A stretch of DNA of 9,842 bases from positions 1 through 9,842 of the forward strand of contig JABEVL010000301.1 of the NCBI GenBank assembly GCA_013043995.1. The letters run 5' to 3'. Position numbers and translations under genes: made by a program. The first letter of the stretch is position 1. Each line of letters begins with the position of its first letter. Positions 7,519 through 9,842 of this stretch are shown in pieces. Below the pieces are notes generated by a model, which was given only the letters and a program-made list of their open reading frames with translations, searched no databases and was not told where the DNA came from. The DNA is from Spirochaetales bacterium (GTDB taxonomy: Bacteria > Spirochaetota > Spirochaetia > JABEVK01).

Positions 7519-9015
7519 TCATCCAAAGATCTCGTTGTAGAGGTCGATCCCGTGACTGCCGGGCTGGGGAGTGCCTTGTGTCAGGCGGAAAGAACGGCTG
7601 CCGTCGGGTTTGAGCTCGGCCTGAAGGAAAACGGCATCTGGCTTGTTTTTGTCAAAATACCTTCGGGCCAATTCGTACTGGTGCGTCACAAAGAAAATCC
7701 TGATTTTCCGTTCGCACAGGGCGTCGATGATCTGGGCGGCGATTTCCGAGCCCTCCCTTTCGTTAGTTGCGGCAAACGATTCGTTAAAAAGAACAACGGC
7801 GTGGGAACCGAGTTTTTCTACCAGCGAGTTCATCCGGGCCAATTCCTCGTCGAGTTTTCCGCTCGTCATGCTGGCGTCTTCTTTGCGGCGGAAGTGGGTA
7901 AAGAGCCCGTGAGTCACGCTGAGCCTGCAACTTTGGCCAGCGACAAAAAGCCCGCTCTGCGCCATCAGAAAGCTCAAGCCCACGGAGCGTAAAAAGGTGG
8001 ACTTGCCGCCCTGGTTGGCCCCTGTCACGATCACAAGGTTCTGGGCCGTGCCGTCGAAGGTGTTGCCGACAGCGGGGCTTGTCAAGCTGAGCGCCAAGCA
8101 GGGATCGACCAATTCTGCAACCTGAAATTGGCGCTCCTGGGCGGAAAAAAGCTCGGGAAAGCAGGAGGGGATCTCTTTTGAATCCAATTTTTGCTTCAGC
8201 TGGATTCCTGCGATGTAAAAGGCGAGTTCGGTGCGCAGGTGGACCAAAAAACCCAGGAGGTGGTCTGTCGCCTGAGCCAGGACGTTGGCAACCTGGTTGA
8301 CGCCGTGGTCGTACAGCTCAGAAAGGGCGCGCGCGCCCTTTTCATCACGCTCGGCGATGGTGAGGCGAAAACTGGGCGGCCGCTTTTTTAAAACCGATTT
8401 GAGCTTGTCGAGCCAACCTTGGGGAGCTTCGTCCCGGCGACTCAGGGTGTAGGGTTCGCCCTTAAATCCCACCCCGAGTTTGGCGCTAAGCACGACACCC
8501 TGAGGAAACTTCAGTTCTTCCAAAAGGCCCCTGACGGCGGCAAGATAATCGTCGTTGAGCTCGGTTTGAAGCAAGGAGAGAAATTGCCGAAATCCCGGGG
8601 AATCGAACAATGAAACGGACTTTTCCGCCAGACGCCGCATCTGGAACAAAATTCCCAGGAACATTTCAAGCACTTCGGACGAGCGGCTGATCACAAAGCC
8701 GGGGTGCTTGATATAAAGGCTCAGGTAGTTTTCCCGCTCCTGCTCGATGGCTTGGACGGTCCAGTCGTACAACTGGCGCACGAGTTCCTGATTCTTGAGG
8801 CAGTCTTTGAAAACGGCTTGCCGCCATCCGAGAACTTCAAGGTCGCTTTGAGGCGCAAGGAGCAGATTCCGAACGGTTTCAAGCAGGAAAGGGTCATCGT
8901 TCGACATCGCGCGAAACAAAACGTCGAGTTCCAAGTCTTGAATCAGGTCGACTTGGAGGGGCCCCAGGACCGTTGGTGAAAAATCAGAGCGGGGAAACAG
9001 TAAATGGGCCTTCAT
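7519..9015 (-). CDS. MutS-related ATPase (MutS core/domain V family), complete
   Basis: A 498-residue relative of the DNA mismatch repair ATPase MutS. The N-terminal ~310 residues are mostly helical, like the MutS core/lever region, with DVLFRAMSNDDPFLLETV near 30-50. The mismatch-recognition domain I and its FxE motif are absent. The C-terminal ABC-type ATPase has Walker A GANQGGKST (332-340, K338), AQSGLFVAG downstream, a Walker B segment VVLFNESFAATNERE with N411-E412 in place of the usual Asp-Glu, and an H-loop VTHQYELAR with H445. The catalytic Glu is kept. NESFAATNERE is, as I recall, typical of this non-canonical family. The ATG (9013-9015) overlaps the stop of the upstream MutS-like gene (ATGA), so the two are translationally coupled and the products probably pair. 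DNA binding and ATP hydrolysis are inferred; mismatch repair itself is doubtful. Confidence 0.9.
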   Translation of the reverse strand: MKAHLLFPRSDFSPTVLGPLQVDLIQDLELDVLFRAMSNDDPFLLETVRNLLLAPQSDLEVLGWRQAVFKDCLKNQELVRQLYDWTVQAIEQERENYLSLYIKHPGFVISRSSEVLEMFLGILFQMRRLAEKSVSLFDSPGFRQFLSLLQTELNDDYLAAVRGLLEELKFPQGVVLSAKLGVGFKGEPYTLSRRDEAPQGWLDKLKSVLKKRPPSFRLTIAERDEKGARALSELYDHGVNQVANVLAQATDHLLGFLVHLRTELAFYIAGIQLKQKLDSKEIPSCFPELFSAQERQFQVAELVDPCLALSLTSPAVGNTFDGTAQNLVIVTGANQGGKSTFLRSVGLSFLMAQSGLFVAGQSCRLSVTHGLFTHFRRKEDASMTSGKLDEELARMNSLVEKLGSHAVVLFNESFAATNEREGSEIAAQIIDALCERKIRIFFVTHQYELARRYFDKNKPDAVFLQAELKPDGSRSFRLTQGTPQPGSHGIDLYNEIFG

Positions 9016-9842
9016 GAGGGAAGCCTTGCAAGAATTTTATTGTAAGTCAGGTTGTATTTTTCGGCGATGGCCAAGGCAAAGGCCAAGCCGTCAGCGGGTT
9101 TACGGATGACCTTGAACGTCCTTGACGCGGGGTCCTCGGGATTGACCGTGCTCATCATGCTCACGGTTTTTTCATTGAAATCGGCCAGCTCATCCAGAAA
9201 GGTGACACACACGCCGACTGCGTCCACCTCGCTGATCCGGTCAAAAACCCGCCGCGCGAGTTCGAGCGCGTCCAGAACCGTCGTGGAATTGAAGATCTCG
9301 TTCAGGATGAAAAGACTTTGCGGCGTGAGCCGGTTCACGATCTCGTGCACGCGGGCTAGGTCGTCATAGAGTTTTCCACGGTGATCTTCCAGCTGTTCTT
9401 CTTTTTCGAAATGCGTGAATATTTGATCGTAAAAAAGTAGCCGGGCCTGGGTTCCCGGAACGGGACAGCCCAAATTTCCCAGGTAGTGCGCCTGGCCGAA
9501 GGCACGGGCAAAGGTGGTTTTTCCGCCTTGGTTGGGCCCGTTGACGACGAGAATTCTTTCGGGACCGCTCAGATAAAATTCATTCGTTATGACGGCTTGG
9601 CCGTACAGACCGAGCTTTTTGGCCAGCGCTAAATCGAAGGCGTCCTTCTGGAAAAGAAACCGTTCTGGGGAAGGTTGGGGGGAGGTGACGAGCTGAGGAT
9701 AACAGAAGCCGAGTCCCGTGTCTTTGAGGGGCCGGATGTAGTCGAGGTAGGCGGCGTAGAACTGAATTTCCCGTTCAAAGAGGACGACCAGCTCGTCTTG
9801 AAAGTCCGTGTGACGTTCACAGAAACCTGCGAGGTTTTGAAA
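9012..9842 (-). CDS. MutS-related ATPase, partial (5' end outside window)
   Basis: The frame is open to the right edge, so the last 276 residues are visible and the start lies outside. It is paralogous to the MutS-like gene downstream. The visible part has a helical stretch with FEREIQFYAAYLDYIRPL, then Walker A GPNQGGKTT (bases 9513-9539), LGCPVPG in the place of the FVPA segment, FTHFEKEE, and Walker B FILNEIFNSTT with Asn-Glu (Glu at 9297-9299). The H-loop reads VTFLDEL, with Phe (9198-9200) in place of the His that other MutS and ABC ATPases use. This contrasts with its partner, which keeps VTH. The tail TYNKILARL resembles the usual MutS C-terminus. A TTG at 9471-9473 could be taken as a start but lies after Walker A and would split the domain. 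Stop TGA 9012-9014 overlaps the partner's ATG. Confidence 0.9.
   Translation of the reverse strand, partial: FQNLAGFCERHTDFQDELVVLFEREIQFYAAYLDYIRPLKDTGLGFCYPQLVTSPQPSPERFLFQKDAFDLALAKKLGLYGQAVITNEFYLSGPERILVVNGPNQGGKTTFARAFGQAHYLGNLGCPVPGTQARLLFYDQIFTHFEKEEQLEDHRGKLYDDLARVHEIVNRLTPQSLFILNEIFNSTTVLDALELARRVFDRISEVDAVGVCVTFLDELADFNEKTVSMMSTVNPEDPASRTFKVIRKPADGLAFALAIAEKYNLTYNKILARLPS

Noticed and set aside
7441..7992. A 183-residue plus-strand frame spanning the intergenic gap and the MutS-like gene
   Set aside because: Most of it is antisense to the Walker B and C-terminal part of the MutS-like ATPase, and no RBS or known motif supports it.
7519..9015. Canonical mismatch repair MutS or MutS2
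   Set aside because: It is far shorter than MutS, lacks domain I, and has no Smr domain as in MutS2. The Walker B region is of the NESFAATNERE type.
9012..9473. A short 153-residue protein starting at TTG 9471
   Set aside because: The frame continues upstream without a stop to the window edge and contains the Walker A motif at 9513-9539, so the TTG is internal to a larger MutS-like gene.

Overview
The window looks like ordinary chromosomal DNA of a GC-rich, diderm bacterium. Support for this is an outer-membrane-style lipoprotein, a GGDEF-domain protein, a eukaryote-like type 2 isoleucyl-tRNA synthetase, and a HisH/HisF pair that resembles, from memory, the subtype seen in Desulfovibrio and some spirochaetes. 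A spirochaete or deltaproteobacterium-like lineage would fit, but this is inference and the sequence does not fix the taxon. I see no insertion sequences, phage genes, tRNAs, rRNAs or CRISPR repeats. Base composition looks even along the window, so nothing points to recent transfer.

Layout. (1) Positions 1-363, plus strand: the C-terminal end of a GGDEF-domain protein with a degenerate GGAEF catalytic motif but an intact RxxD inhibitory-site motif. A possible hairpin terminator overlaps its stop codon. (2) 428-1864, plus: a complete pyruvate kinase gene with its own RBS, followed by a GC-rich hairpin. (3) 1950-7396, plus: one tight operon with a good sigma70-type promoter, ileS - lipoprotein - hisH - hisF. 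Every junction is an overlapping stop/start (ATGA, ATGA, TGATG). (4) 7397-7518: a convergent intergenic gap with weak hairpin potential. (5) 7519-9842, minus: two adjacent MutS-related ATPase genes, overlapping by ATGA. The upstream one is cut by the window end.

How the genes work together. Pyruvate kinase and IleRS are housekeeping enzymes. HisH and HisF form the glutamine amidotransferase/cyclase complex that makes imidazole-glycerol phosphate and AICAR. Both keep their catalytic residues, although no other his gene is present. The lipoprotein between ileS and hisH is an unrecognised family whose role is open. The two MutS-related proteins lack the mismatch-reading N-terminal domain (seen directly only for the complete one) and differ in their ATPase motifs, so they probably act as a pair in something other than classical mismatch repair.

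I find no clear new multi-gene system. The points most worth following are the asymmetric MutS-like pair, the lipoprotein locked into an ileS-his operon, the GGAEF/RxxD domain, and an inverted repeat around the -35 box of the ileS promoter.
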